A DNA stretch of 64,000 nt from Bacteroidales bacterium (GCA_016288655.1 JAEEKX010000003.1:1-64000), one strand, 5' to 3'; counted from the first letter of the stretch, positions 25,045-33,973 are shown. Notes: generated from the letters alone by a model not told the origin. A program made the numbers and translations.

Positions 25045-26040
25045 TTATGGGGTTGTGGTGGACGGGGTGGCGGGTGGCGTCTGGCGTTCCTTGTCCCAGT
25101 TCTCGTAGCGTTGGATGATTTTGGTGACGAGGTGGTGTCGGACGACGTCGGAGTTGTCGAGGTAGATGAATTCTATTCCTTTGATTCCCTGTAAGATGCG
25201 ACCGGCTTGAAGCAGTCCGGAGTGTTGGTTTCTAGGCAGATCGACTTGGGTGATGTCGCCGGTGATGAAGAACTTGGCGTTCTTGCCCATGCGGGTGAGG
25301 AACATCTTGAGTTGGCTTTCGGTGGCGTTCTGGGCTTCGTCGAGGATGACGTAGGCGTTGTCGAGGGTACGGCCGCGCATGAAGGCGAGGGGGGCGATCT
25401 CGATGGTCTTGTCTTCGAGGTAGGCGAGGAGTTTCGACATGGGCATCATGTCGCGGAGGGCGTCGTAGAGGGGTTGGAGGTAGGGATCGAGTTTGTCGCG
25501 CAGGTCTCCGGGGAGGAAGCCGAGGTTCTCGCCGGCTTCGACGGCGGGGCGGGTGAGGATGATGCGTTTGATCTGCTTGTTCTTGAGGGCGCGGACGGCG
25601 AGGGCGACGGAGGTGTAGGTCTTGCCGGTGCCGGCGGGTCCGATGGCGAAGACCATGTCGTTGTGCTCGAGACTTTCGACGAGCCGTTTCTGGTTGGGGG
25701 TGAGGGCTTTGATGACCTTGCCCTCGCGGCCGTGGAGGATGACGTCGCTGCCGCCCATGCGCTCCTTGTCGAGGAGGAAGAAGTGCTCGTCTTCGTTGGC
25801 GGTGATGTTGAGAATGTCGGTTTCGGTGAGTTTCTCGAAGTGTTCGTAGTAGGCGACGAGGAGTTCAAAGCGGCTCTCGAATGTGGCGACCTCCTCGTCG
25901 GTGCCGGCGACCTTGAGCTCGTTGCCGCGGGCGGTGAGCTTGAGGGTGGGGAAGAGATTGCGCAGCAGGTCGATGTTGCGGTTGTTTTTGCCGTAGAGGC
26001 CGACGGCTGCGTGCGGGTCGATTTCGATGATTTTTTCCAT
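25045..26040 (-). CDS. phoH: PhoH family ATPase
   Basis: 331 residues. A KH-like N-terminal part (residues about 1-110) precedes the PhoH ATPase: Walker A GPAGTGKTYTSVALA near 136, TRPAVEAGENLGFLPGDLRDKLDPYLQPLYDAL, and Walker B AYVILDEAQNATESQLKMFLTRMG near 230. PhoH proteins are cytosolic RNA-linked ATPases, often near YbeY. The gene starts 3 bases after thiL ends, so the two share a transcript. Confidence 0.93.
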   Translation of the reverse strand: MEKIIEIDPHAAVGLYGKNNRNIDLLRNLFPTLKLTARGNELKVAGTDEEVATFESRFELLVAYYEHFEKLTETDILNITANEDEHFFLLDKERMGGSDVILHGREGKVIKALTPNQKRLVESLEHNDMVFAIGPAGTGKTYTSVALAVRALKNKQIKRIILTRPAVEAGENLGFLPGDLRDKLDPYLQPLYDALRDMMPMSKLLAYLEDKTIEIAPLAFMRGRTLDNAYVILDEAQNATESQLKMFLTRMGKNAKFFITGDITQVDLPRNQHSGLLQAGRILQGIKGIEFIYLDNSDVVRHHLVTKIIQRYENWDKERQTPPATPSTTTP

Positions 26041-26043
26041 GGG

Positions 26044-27078
26044 CTATTTCTCTTGTTCAATGAATCCTTGCGCCTTCAGTTCGATCTGCTTGTTGTCGTT
26101 GGAGATGAGGTTGCGGCCGCCGTTCTTCTCTCCGATGTAGCCGATGACGGCGATCTCGTGCTCTGTCTTCACCTTTTCGTAGTCGTCTTGGCGGATGGTG
26201 AAGAGTAGTTCGTAGTCTTCGCCGCCGTTGAGGGCGACGGTGGTGGCGACGATCTTGAGTTGGCGGAGGGTGTCGAAGGTGAGTTGCGCGAGCGGGATCT
26301 TGCCTTCATAGATGGTGCAGCCGAGGGTGTCGGGTTCGCAGAGGTGGAATAGGGAGGTGGCGAGGCCTTCGGAGACGGCGGTCATGGCGGTGGGCACGAC
26401 GTCGAGTTCGCGCAGTTTGCGGATGATGTCGAGGCGGGGTTCGGGTTTGAGTTGCCGTTCGAGGAGGTACTCGTAGCCGTCGAAGTCGGGATGGCTGTTG
26501 TGGGTGGCCTCGAAGATCTGTTTCTCGCGTTGCAGGAGAAGCAGGCCGGCGTAGGCGGCGCCGAAGTCGCCGGTGGCGCAGATGAGTTCGTTCTCGCGGG
26601 CGCCGTTGCGGCGGACGAGGCGGTCGGGTTCGACGGCGCCGGTGGCGGTCATGCCGACGGTGAGCCCGGCGACGGAACTGGTGACGTCCAGCCCGGTGAG
26701 TTCCACTTCGTTGTAGTGGCAGCAGGCGCGCACGCCCGCCATGAACTCGTCGAGCGCTTCGATGGAGAAGCGGTTGGAGACGGCCAAACAGAGCGAGAGC
26801 TCCCGCGGCAGGGCGTTCATCGCCAGCACGTCGGTGAAGACGATGGTGGCGCACTTGAAGCCCAGGTGCTTCAACGGGAAATAGGTGAGGTCGAAGTGGA
26901 CGTTTTCGACGAACAACTTCTGGGCGGTCACCGTCAGTTGGCCGCCGGTGTCGGTCACCATGGCGTCGTCGATGACGTGCGCGGGTGGGTTGTTTTTCTC
27001 ATCATGGCCCATCAAGTGGCTGATGAGCCGATATTTACCGAGTTGCGAGATCTCGCTTCGGATGTCTTCTTCTGCCAT
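26044..27078 (-). CDS. thiL: Thiamine-monophosphate kinase
   Basis: 344 residues with ThiL/PurM-fold marks: an early DDAMV metal site, the substrate strand VENVHFDLTYFPLKHLGFKCATIVFTDVLAMNA, the TGDFGAAYAGLLLL turn and the closing ALNGGEDYELLFTI. It makes thiamine pyrophosphate, the cofactor needed by the ketoacid oxidoreductase encoded next on the other side of the repeat array. A -7 box lies 24 bases upstream. Confidence 0.92.
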   Translation of the reverse strand: MAEEDIRSEISQLGKYRLISHLMGHDEKNNPPAHVIDDAMVTDTGGQLTVTAQKLFVENVHFDLTYFPLKHLGFKCATIVFTDVLAMNALPRELSLCLAVSNRFSIEALDEFMAGVRACCHYNEVELTGLDVTSSVAGLTVGMTATGAVEPDRLVRRNGARENELICATGDFGAAYAGLLLLQREKQIFEATHNSHPDFDGYEYLLERQLKPEPRLDIIRKLRELDVVPTAMTAVSEGLATSLFHLCEPDTLGCTIYEGKIPLAQLTFDTLRQLKIVATTVALNGGEDYELLFTIRQDDYEKVKTEHEIAVIGYIGEKNGGRNLISNDNKQIELKAQGFIEQEK

Positions 27079-27102
27079 TTTTCTATTGATTTTTTATGCC
27101 TG

Positions 27103-27110
27103 CAAAAATA
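27103..27110 (-). promoter_or_regulatory. -7 box of thiL-phoH
   Basis: TATTTTTG on the minus strand followed by GCAGG, 24 bases before the thiL start. Confidence 0.72.
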
Positions 27111-27112
27111 CA

Positions 27113-27142
27113 TAAAAAAACAACGGCGATTCACATCGCCGT
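27113..27142 (-). terminator. Terminator upstream of thiL, after a mini-gene
   Basis: AACGGCGAT pairs with ATCGCCGTT (9 bp) around a four-base loop; read on the minus strand it is followed by seven T. Its orientation requires a transcript that starts between it and the repeat array. Confidence 0.85.
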
Positions 27143-27151
27143 TGATAACCA

Positions 27152-27211
27152 TTAACCTTTAATGATACGTAAAGGATCTCTCCTTTTGTTGTTCACTTGT
27201 CTCTTACGCAT
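27152..27211 (-). CDS. Candidate 19-residue basic mini-protein
   Basis: ATG to TAA gives MRKRQVNNKRRDPLRIIKG, with eight lysines and arginines in 19 residues. The stop codon lies 10 bases before the strong terminator, which has no other visible gene to serve. The composition recalls the smallest ribosomal proteins, but I recognise no family. A poor -7-like box, TAACATTG, precedes the ATG by 12 bases. Alternatively the terminator serves a non-coding RNA that covers this stretch. Confidence 0.42.
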   Translation of the reverse strand: MRKRQVNNKRRDPLRIIKG

Positions 27212-27359
27212 GTTATAGACCAATGTTACAAAATTTTGAAAATTTTTTACGCATCACTATATTATACAACTGAAAAACCACAAAAATGTTGCCTGAGAGG
27301 GAAAAAAGAGAAGATATTGACATTTGCTGGGGGCTCGCTGCGCGAGAATTTGGGTACAC

Positions 27360-28100
27360 GATAGAGGACGGTTGGAGATTGGGGAGATTGGGAAGATTTG
27401 AGAGATTTGAAGATTTGAAAGATTTGAGAGGTTTGAGAGATTTGAAGATTTGAGAGATTTGAGAGATTTGAAAGATTTGAGAGATTTGAGAGATTTGAGA
27501 GATTTGAAAGATTGAAGATTTGAAAGATTATTAATGCGAACGAAGTGAGTATCAAATCTGCAAATGCGAGCGCAGCGAGCTCGAATGCGAACGAAGAGAG
27601 TATCAAATAATTGAGGGATTTGAGAGATTTGAAAGATTTGAAGATTTGAAAGATTATTAATGCGAACGAAGTGAGTATCAAATCTGCAAATGCGAACGCA
27701 GCGAGCTCGAATACGAACGAAGTGAGTATCAAATAATTGAAAGATTTGAAGATTTGAGAGATTATTAATGCGAACGAAGAGAGAATCAAATCTGCAAATG
27801 CGAGCGTAGCGAGCTCAAATGCGAACGAAGTGAGTATCAAATAATTGAGAGATTTGAAAGATTTGAGAGATTTGAGAGATTATTAATGCGAACGAAGAGA
27901 GTATCAAATCTGCAAATGCGAGTGCAGCGAGCTCAAATACGAACGAAGTGAGTATCAAATAATTGAGAGATTTGAGAGATTTGAAGATTTGAAAGATTAT
28001 TAATGCGAACGAAGAGAGAATCAAATCTGCAAATGCACGCGCAGCGAGCTCGAATACGAACGAAGTGAGCAGAATCCCAAATCCGAGCGCAGCGAGCAGA
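27360..28100 (+). repeat. Degenerate tandem repeat array, long copy
   Basis: Tracts of GAAAGATTTGA and GAGAGATTTGA 8-9-mers alternate with TTAATGCGAACGAAGTGAG, TATCAAATCTGCAAATGCG, AGCGCAGCGAGCTCGAATG and a second GCGAACGAAGTGAGTATC. The landmark TTAATGCGAACGAAG starts at 27531, 27657, 27765, 27883 and 28000, so units are 108-126 bases long. Long frames cross it on the minus strand, but they give only low-complexity peptide. It separates thiL from the divergent oxidoreductase operon. Confidence 0.9.
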
Positions 28101-28223
28101 ATCCCAAAATCTTTGCGAATTCGTGATATTATTCCAAAAAAAATTCGTACTTTAGCGGCCGTGATATGTAAAAAATCAAAATATTGATAATCAACCTATT
28201 AAAAAACTTAAATTCTAAACATT

Positions 28224-28445
28224 ATGGCATTTAAAGGAGCTTTAGTCATTGACACGGAAAAGTGCAAGGGTTGTGGCGTCTGCATCACCGGGTGCCCGAA
28301 CCAGTGCATCGCGCTTTCCAAACATGTAAATGCGAAGGGTTACAACTACCTTGAGATGGTCCAGGAGGACAAGTGCATTGGCTGTGCCAGTTGCGCGGTG
28401 ATCTGTCCCGACGGCGTGATTGAGGTCTATCGTGCGAAGGAGTAA
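28224..28445 (+). CDS. korD: Ketoacid:ferredoxin oxidoreductase, ferredoxin-type delta subunit
   Basis: 73 residues holding two [4Fe-4S] motifs, CKGCGVCITGC and CIGCASCAVIC. It carries electrons from the catalytic subunits to ferredoxin. It opens a four-gene operon delta-alpha-beta-gamma. The TACTTTAG at about 28146 resembles a -7 box with one mismatch. Symbol by position; vorD is equally possible. Confidence 0.9.
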   Translation: MAFKGALVIDTEKCKGCGVCITGCPNQCIALSKHVNAKGYNYLEMVQEDKCIGCASCAVICPDGVIEVYRAKE

Positions 28446-28497
28446 TCCTATTCCCGTGAGAAACAAAAACAACAATTAACAACTAAACAATTTAGAA

Positions 28498-29577
28498 ATG
28501 GCAAAAGAATTAAAATTAATGAAGGGTAATCAGGCCATCGCGGAGGCGGCGATTCGCTGCGGCTGCGACGGATACTTCGGATATCCGATCACTCCTCAGA
28601 GTGAGGTTCTCGAGCACCTGATGGCCGAGCGGCCGTATCTGACCACCGGCATGGTCGTTCTTCAGGCCGAGAGTGAGCTGGCTTCCATCAACATGGTGTA
28701 TGCCGGTGCTTCTTGCGGCAAGCGCGTCATGACGTCTTCGTCTTCCCCTGGCTTTTCTTTGATGCAGGAAGGTCTTTCCTATATCGCCGGCGCTGAACTG
28801 CCCGCATTGTGTGTCAACGTCGTCCGCGGCGGCCCAGGCCTCGGCACCATCCAGCCCTCCCAGTCCGACTATTTCCAGACCACCAAGGGCGGCGGTCACG
28901 GCGACTATCGTCTGATCACCCTCGCCCCTGCGTCCGTGCAGGAGATGTACGACTTCGTGGAACTCGGCTTCGACCTCGCCTTCAAGTATCGCAACCCGGT
29001 CGCCATCCTCTCCGACGGTGTCATCGGCCAGGTGATGGAGAAGGTGATGGTGGACGACTACAAGCCGCGTTGGACCAACGAGTACATTGAGAAGAACTGC
29101 CCGTGGGCGGCCACCGGCCATCGTTCCACCGGCAAGCACAGAATTGTCACTTCCCTCGAACTCGAAGCCCTCAAGCAGGAAGCCATCAACGAGCGCATCC
29201 AGGCCAAGTACCGCAAGTGCGAGGAGGAGGATGCCCGCTATGAGGCCATCCAGTGTGACGACGCCGAATACCTGTTCGTGGCTTACGGCTCCGCTGCCCG
29301 TATCTGTATGAAATCCATTGAGTTGGCTCGCGCAGAAGGCATCAAGGTCGGCCTGGTCCGCCCGATTACCCTGTGGCCCTTCCCGACGAAAGCCGTGGCA
29401 GAAATCGGCGGCCGCGTGAAGAAGATCCTGAGCGTGGAGATGAACGCCGGCCAGATGATGGAGGACGTCAAACTCGCCGTCAACTGCAAGGTGCCCGTCG
29501 AGCATTACGGCCGTTACGGCGGCGTCATCCCGACCCCGATCGAGATTCTGGATGCTTTGAAAAAAATGGTTAAATAA
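28498..29577 (+). CDS. korA: 2-oxoacid:ferredoxin oxidoreductase, alpha subunit (KorA/VorB type)
   Basis: 359 residues. The pyrimidine-binding domain begins GNQAIAEAAIRCGCDGYFGYPITPQSEVLEHL; the stretch ASINMVYAGASCGKRVMTSSSSPGFSLMQEGLSYIAGAELP and the GGPGLGTIQPSQSDYFQTTKGGGHGDYR loop are typical of the family. The enzyme converts a 2-oxoacid and CoA to acyl-CoA and CO2 while reducing ferredoxin. Sequence type fits 3-methyl-2-oxobutanoate (VorB) or 2-oxoglutarate (KorA) oxidoreductases; the two cannot be told apart here. Confidence 0.92.
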   Translation: MAKELKLMKGNQAIAEAAIRCGCDGYFGYPITPQSEVLEHLMAERPYLTTGMVVLQAESELASINMVYAGASCGKRVMTSSSSPGFSLMQEGLSYIAGAELPALCVNVVRGGPGLGTIQPSQSDYFQTTKGGGHGDYRLITLAPASVQEMYDFVELGFDLAFKYRNPVAILSDGVIGQVMEKVMVDDYKPRWTNEYIEKNCPWAATGHRSTGKHRIVTSLELEALKQEAINERIQAKYRKCEEEDARYEAIQCDDAEYLFVAYGSAARICMKSIELARAEGIKVGLVRPITLWPFPTKAVAEIGGRVKKILSVEMNAGQMMEDVKLAVNCKVPVEHYGRYGGVIPTPIEILDALKKMVK

Positions 29578-29594
29578 TTTAATGCTTTGAAATT

Positions 29595-30437
29595 ATGACA
29601 AGAGAAGAGATAATCAAACCTGAAAACTTAGTGTACAGACGCACGCCGGTCCTCACCGACAACGTCATGCACTACTGCCCTGGCTGCGGCCATGGTGTGG
29701 TTCACAGAATCATCGCCGAGGTCATTGAAGAGATGGGCATCCAAGACAACGTGGTGGGCATCTCCCCGGTAGGTTGCTCCGTGTTGGCGTACAACTACTT
29801 CGACGTTGACTTTGTGGAGGCGGCCCACGGTCGTGCTCCGGCGTGCGCCAGCGCCATCAAGCGCCTGCGCCCCGAGACCTTCGTGTTCTCGTACCAGGGC
29901 GACGGCGACCTGGCCTCCATCGGCTGCGCCGAGGTGATGCACGCTTGCAACCGCGGCGAGAACATCACGATGATCTTCATCAACAACGGCATCTACGGCA
30001 TGACCGGCGGTCAGATGGCTCCCACCACCCTTGAGGGTATGGAGACCGTGACCAGTCCCTACGGCCGTGATCCCGAGATCATGGGTCATACGATGCGTCT
30101 CACCGAGGTCCTGGCTCAACTGCCCGGCACTTACTACGTGACCCGTCAGGCGGTCTATACCCCGGCTTTGGCCCGCAAGTGCAAACGCGCCATCCGCCAG
30201 GCCTTCGAAAACCAGAAGCTCAACAAGGGCGTCTCCTTCGTGGAAGTCACCTCCAACTGCAACTCCGGCTGGAAGATGACCCCCGTGCAGGCCAACAAGT
30301 GGATGGAAGAGAACACGCTCAAGTACTTCCCGCTCGGCGACATGAAAGTTGACGGCAAGTTCGATCCCAAGTTCATCGAGCGCGTTGCCACGTTCGACCA
30401 GCCCAACGAAACCCGTTTCTCCTTGAGAAGCAAGTAA
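29595..30437 (+). CDS. korB: 2-oxoacid:ferredoxin oxidoreductase, beta subunit (TPP-binding)
   Basis: 280 residues. It starts with the YCPGCGHGVVHRII cluster and carries the TPP/Mg2+ motif GDGDLASIGCAEVMHACNRGENITMIFINNGIYGMTGGQMAPTT. It forms the active site with the alpha subunit. It is 17 bases after korA and 21 bases before the gamma gene. Confidence 0.93.
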   Translation: MTREEIIKPENLVYRRTPVLTDNVMHYCPGCGHGVVHRIIAEVIEEMGIQDNVVGISPVGCSVLAYNYFDVDFVEAAHGRAPACASAIKRLRPETFVFSYQGDGDLASIGCAEVMHACNRGENITMIFINNGIYGMTGGQMAPTTLEGMETVTSPYGRDPEIMGHTMRLTEVLAQLPGTYYVTRQAVYTPALARKCKRAIRQAFENQKLNKGVSFVEVTSNCNSGWKMTPVQANKWMEENTLKYFPLGDMKVDGKFDPKFIERVATFDQPNETRFSLRSK

Positions 30438-30458
30438 TTAATTAAAAAATCAAGAACA

Positions 30459-31010
30459 ATGACAGAAGAAATAATTATCGCAGGCTTCGGCGGGCAAGGC
30501 GTCCTCTCCATGGCTACGATCTTGGCCTACGCCGGCATCATGCAAGACAAAGAGGTGAGCTGGCTCCCCTCGTACGGTCCGGAAATGCGTGGTGGCACCT
30601 CCAATGTCACGGTCATCCTCAGCGATGAGCGCATCTGCTCCCCCTACCTGAACCAGTTCGACACCGCCATCATCCTCAACCAGCAGTCCATGGACAAGTT
30701 CGAATCGTCGGTGAAACCTGGCGGTTTGCTGATCTATGACCCCAACGGCATCACCAACCACCCAACCCGCAAGGACATCAACATCTACCAGGTGGCTGCC
30801 GCCGACAAGGCCAACGAACTCGGCATCTCCAAACTGTTCAACATGATCGTTCTCGGTGGATTTTTGGCAGTGAAACCGCTCGTCACCCCCGAAATGTTGC
30901 ACAAGGGACTGGAGAAGTCGCTTCCCGAACGTCACCACCACCTCATTCCCAAGAACGAGGAGGCCGTGGAGATCGGCAAGGGCTTGCTGAAACCCTATCA
31001 CACCTTGTAA
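30459..31010 (+). CDS. korC: 2-oxoacid:ferredoxin oxidoreductase, gamma subunit
   Basis: 183 residues with the gamma-domain opening IIIAGFGGQGVLSMATILAYAGIMQDKEVSWLPSYGPEMRGGTSNVTVILSDERI and the QQSMDKFESSVKPGGLLIYD strand. This subunit completes the four-subunit enzyme. A strong terminator follows. Confidence 0.92.
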   Translation: MTEEIIIAGFGGQGVLSMATILAYAGIMQDKEVSWLPSYGPEMRGGTSNVTVILSDERICSPYLNQFDTAIILNQQSMDKFESSVKPGGLLIYDPNGITNHPTRKDINIYQVAAADKANELGISKLFNMIVLGGFLAVKPLVTPEMLHKGLEKSLPERHHHLIPKNEEAVEIGKGLLKPYHTL

Positions 31011-31026
31011 CCCATTGGGTGATAAT

Positions 31027-31058
31027 AAAAAAGGCGACCGAAAGGTCGCCTTTTTTTT
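31027..31058 (+). terminator. Terminator of the ketoacid oxidoreductase operon
   Basis: GGCGACC and GGTCGCC pair around GAAA, with eight T after and six A before, so it can also end the tRNA-Pro transcript from the other strand. Confidence 0.93.
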
Positions 31059-31063
31059 GAACG

Positions 31064-31137
31064 TCGGGGTGAGAAGACTCGAACTTCCGACCCCTTGCAC
31101 CCCATGCAAGTACGCTAGCCAACTGCGCCACACCCCG
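31064..31137 (-). tRNA. tRNA-Pro (GGG)
   Basis: Acceptor stem CGGGGTG/CACCCCG, D stem GCGC/GCGT, anticodon stem CTTGC/GCAAG with loop ATGGGGT (anticodon GGG) and T stem GGAAG/CTTCT all close. CCA is not encoded. Confidence 0.93.
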
Positions 31138-31332
31138 TTCAAATTTGCGAGTGCAAAAGTAGGAAAATTTTCAATACGCGCAACCCTTTTCTAAAAAATT
31201 TTTTTCAAGTAGAAAAAATGAGGTCGGAGAATGGAAAAAAACAATAAAAGTCCGCGATTTTAATACCCAAAATGACTAATTCCATTTTTTCAAGCATAAA
31301 AATGATCACTTAATTCCATAAAAGCCAGCTGT

Positions 31333-31362
31333 TTTGATGAAAGAAAAAAATACGTATTTTTG
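31333..31362 (+). promoter_or_regulatory. Promoter of gmk-nadD
   Basis: TTTG at 31333-31336 and TATTTTTG at 31355-31362, 18 bases apart. They place the transcription start close before the ATG at 31394 and rule against the more upstream in-frame starts of gmk. Confidence 0.75.
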
Positions 31363-31393
31363 CAGTCGTAAGATTGAAAATTGCAACCGCCTT

Positions 31394-31963
31394 ATGCAGA
31401 CCAAGTTAATCGTTGTATCCGCCCCGTCGGGCGCCGGCAAGACGTCCATTGTCCGCCACTTGCTTGAGAAGTTTCCGGAACTCTCTTTCTCCGTTTCCGC
31501 CACCACCCGTGCCAAACGCGGCATGGAGGTTGATGGCCACGACTACTATTTCATCAGCGTGCCGGAGTTTCAGAGCCGCATTGAGAACGGCGCTTTCTTA
31601 GAGTGGCAGGAGGTGTATGCAGGCCAGTACTATGGCTCGTTGAAGTCGGAGGTGGACCGCTTGGGCGCCGAGGGCAAGGTGGTGATCTTTGATGTGGACG
31701 TGCTGGGCGGGCTCAACATCAAGAAGTACTACGGCGACCGCGCTCTGTCGGTCTTCATCCAGCCGCCGACGCTGGAGAGTCTGGGAGAGCGGCTGAGGGG
31801 CCGCGGCACCGAGACGCCCGAGTCGCTCAAGAAGCGCCTCGACAAGGCGGCCTACGAACTCTCCTTCGCACCGCAGTTCGACGTGGTGGTGGTGAACGAC
31901 GACCTGCCGACCGCGCAGCGTGAGGCCGAGAACCATATCCATCAGTTCCTATGCCAAAAGTAG
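31394..31963 (+). CDS. gmk: Guanylate kinase
   Basis: 189 residues from MQTKLIVVSAPSGAGKTSI. The P-loop is APSGAGKTS, the GMP-binding region SFSVSATTRAKRGMEVDGHDYYFI and the lid area RLRGRGTETPESLKKRLDKA. It phosphorylates GMP to GDP. The frame is open 20 codons further upstream, but that part contains the promoter. It overlaps nadD by 13 bases. Confidence 0.95.
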   Translation: MQTKLIVVSAPSGAGKTSIVRHLLEKFPELSFSVSATTRAKRGMEVDGHDYYFISVPEFQSRIENGAFLEWQEVYAGQYYGSLKSEVDRLGAEGKVVIFDVDVLGGLNIKKYYGDRALSVFIQPPTLESLGERLRGRGTETPESLKKRLDKAAYELSFAPQFDVVVVNDDLPTAQREAENHIHQFLCQK

Positions 31964-32532
31964 GCCTTTTCTTCGGATCTTTCAACCCCATCCATATCGG
32001 GCATCTCATCATGGCCGAATATTTCGTGGAGAACACCGACCTGGCGGAGGTGTGGTTCGTGGTTTCCCCCAACAACCCGCTGAAGCAGAAGAGTTCGCTG
32101 TTGAGTGCGGCGCAGCGGCTCTACATGGTGAACTTAGCTGTGGAGGACGACGCCCGTTTCCGCTCTTCCGACATCGAGTTCCACTTGCCGCTGCCCTCCT
32201 ACACCTGCCACACGCTGGTGCACTTGCAGGAGAAGTACCCGCAGAAGGAGTTCGTGCTGATCATGGGGGAGGACAACCTGGAGAGTATCGAGAAGTGGAA
32301 GAACTACCAGTATATCCTAGACAATTACAATATATATGTCTATCCGCGTCCGGGCAGTGACGGCGGGAAGTGGAAGGATGCACCGAAGGTGAGGATGGTG
32401 CCGGCGCCGCAGATCGGCATCTCGGCCACGATGATCCGCGAGGCGATTGCCGCGGGGCGGTCGGTGCGGTACTTCCTGCATCCGAAGGTGGCGGAGTGCA
32501 TCGACGAGATGGGATTTTACAAGAAGTTATAG
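31951..32532 (+). CDS. nadD: Nicotinate-nucleotide adenylyltransferase
   Basis: 193 residues. It opens with GLFFGSFNPIHIGHLIMAEYF, the nucleotidyltransferase motif with both histidines, and has ISATMIREAIAAGRSVRYFLHPKV as the second signature. It makes nicotinate adenine dinucleotide in NAD synthesis. It starts within the last codons of gmk, as is common in Bacteroidota. nadB is at 40609, in a separate unit. Confidence 0.94.
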   Translation: MPKVGLFFGSFNPIHIGHLIMAEYFVENTDLAEVWFVVSPNNPLKQKSSLLSAAQRLYMVNLAVEDDARFRSSDIEFHLPLPSYTCHTLVHLQEKYPQKEFVLIMGEDNLESIEKWKNYQYILDNYNIYVYPRPGSDGGKWKDAPKVRMVPAPQIGISATMIREAIAAGRSVRYFLHPKVAECIDEMGFYKKL

Positions 32533-32559
32533 GTTGGCGCTGAGAACGCACGCCTTTTG

Positions 32560-33654
32560 TCATTTTCGTGCCACTTTGTTCCGAAGCAGCATGAACCATC
32601 GTTCTACGGCAAGGTACAGGACCAAGGTGAGAAGAATCGTGGCGAGCCAGAAACAGAGGTAAGTCGTGACTCCGTGGGCATGGGAGAAGTCGGCGAAGTG
32701 GGTGTCGATGATCTGGCAGGCCAGCAGGTTGGTGAGAAACATGGCGTAGGAGAGCAGACTCAAGGCGGTGATGGGGCGACTGATGGCGGTCGGTGCACTC
32801 TCCCACGAGGTGAGTGCGGGCAGCATCAGTCCGATGGCGATCGCGGTGAGGATGGGGTATATGATGTTGATGTAGGTGGCGCTCACCTCGTGGGGGATGA
32901 AGAGCACGGCGGCCATCACCGCGGCTCCGGCCGCGAGGGACACCCACCGGTGTCGCTTCCAGCCGTCGGAATGGTAACGGGCGAACCAGGCGGCCAGTAC
33001 TCCGACGTAGATCGTGTCCGTGCGGCTGAACACCGTCTTGCGGATCCAGATGTCCCAGTCGAATGTGCTGTTCACGTGTTCGGACACCGAGATGCGGAAT
33101 AGTGTAGAGCCGATGATGACGGCGGCGACCAGTCCGGGGACGGCTTTGGGACCGAATGTGCGATGCAGGAGGAGCATCAGCAGGGGAAAGCAGAGGTAGA
33201 ACCACCATTGCACCGGAGTGGACCACGACTCCCAGTAAAAGCCCATGAAGGGGGTGGAGATGTTTTGCGTAAGGGTGGCGAAACGCCATAGCGGTGTTGA
33301 TTCCATATTGCCGGGGATGACGCCCGTGCTGACCACCAGGATATAGACGGCCAGCATGAGGAGGTAGTCGGGAAGGATGCGCAGGGCTGTCCGGAGATAG
33401 AAGCGGGGTGTGGCTTTGAGCAGCGTGTCTGTGCCTTGGTCCGCGTATTTCATGATGGAGCGTCCGATAAGGTAGCCGCTGAGTACGAAAAAAAGGTCCA
33501 CGCCGTGAGGCAGGTGGAGGTTGCCCAGCCAGTCGAGCGACGTGCCGTAAATGAAGTGCTTGCCATGTCCGTGCACCACGCAGATGATGGCGAATGCCCG
33601 GAGCAGGTCTAATCCGAAGATGCGGTTATTAGTGCCAGAGACAAAGAGGTTCAT
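32560..33654 (-). CDS. OafA/YrhL-type membrane acyltransferase
   Basis: 364 residues with about ten membrane helices. Family marks are FGLDLLRAFAIICVVHGHGKHF near the N-terminus, with the catalytic histidine, and VDLFFVLSGYLIGRSI. Such enzymes transfer acetyl or other acyl groups to polysaccharides, lipid A or peptidoglycan at the membrane. It stands alone with its own -7 box, converging on nadD. Confidence 0.88.
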   Translation of the reverse strand: MNLFVSGTNNRIFGLDLLRAFAIICVVHGHGKHFIYGTSLDWLGNLHLPHGVDLFFVLSGYLIGRSIMKYADQGTDTLLKATPRFYLRTALRILPDYLLMLAVYILVVSTGVIPGNMESTPLWRFATLTQNISTPFMGFYWESWSTPVQWWFYLCFPLLMLLLHRTFGPKAVPGLVAAVIIGSTLFRISVSEHVNSTFDWDIWIRKTVFSRTDTIYVGVLAAWFARYHSDGWKRHRWVSLAAGAAVMAAVLFIPHEVSATYINIIYPILTAIAIGLMLPALTSWESAPTAISRPITALSLLSYAMFLTNLLACQIIDTHFADFSHAHGVTTYLCFWLATILLTLVLYLAVERWFMLLRNKVARK

Positions 33655-33820
33655 ATTGGGAGGGTTCGCAGGATGTGCAAGGGTGCTTGTGGATGGATTT
33701 CAGTTTTCCGATGCTCGAATCGTAATGGTATCAAGGCGATGCCGTTCGCGTCGGTCCCCATGGGAGGGTTGTCCCATTACCGCTTTGTTCGCTCCCTTGA
33801 CTTTTATGATTTTGAGCGTG

Positions 33821-33828
33821 CAAAGATA
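33821..33828 (-). promoter_or_regulatory. -7 box of the acyltransferase gene
   Basis: TATCTTTG on the minus strand. The leader to the start codon at 33654 would be about 160 bases. Confidence 0.55.
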
Positions 33829-33973
33829 CGATTATTTTGAAATACGGGGAGTGGTGGGAGACCTTGTTGCGCACTCCTACAAACCGTCATCGTGGCGCTT
33901 TCAGCGAGGATGTCGTTGATGAGTATTTACGATGATGTTGGAAAGTTGCGTAAAATTTGAAAAAGGACTTTAT

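Noticed and set aside
27262-27840. 192-codon minus-strand frame across the long repeat (and a similar 105-codon frame at 9935-10252)
   Set aside because: Built only from repeat units, giving ILTSFAFELAA and FQIF-type strings; the frame survives because 9-mer units keep phase, not because of coding selection.
27360-28100. CRISPR array
   Set aside because: The repeats are direct but have no unique, equal-length spacers, the units vary in size, and no cas genes are in the window.
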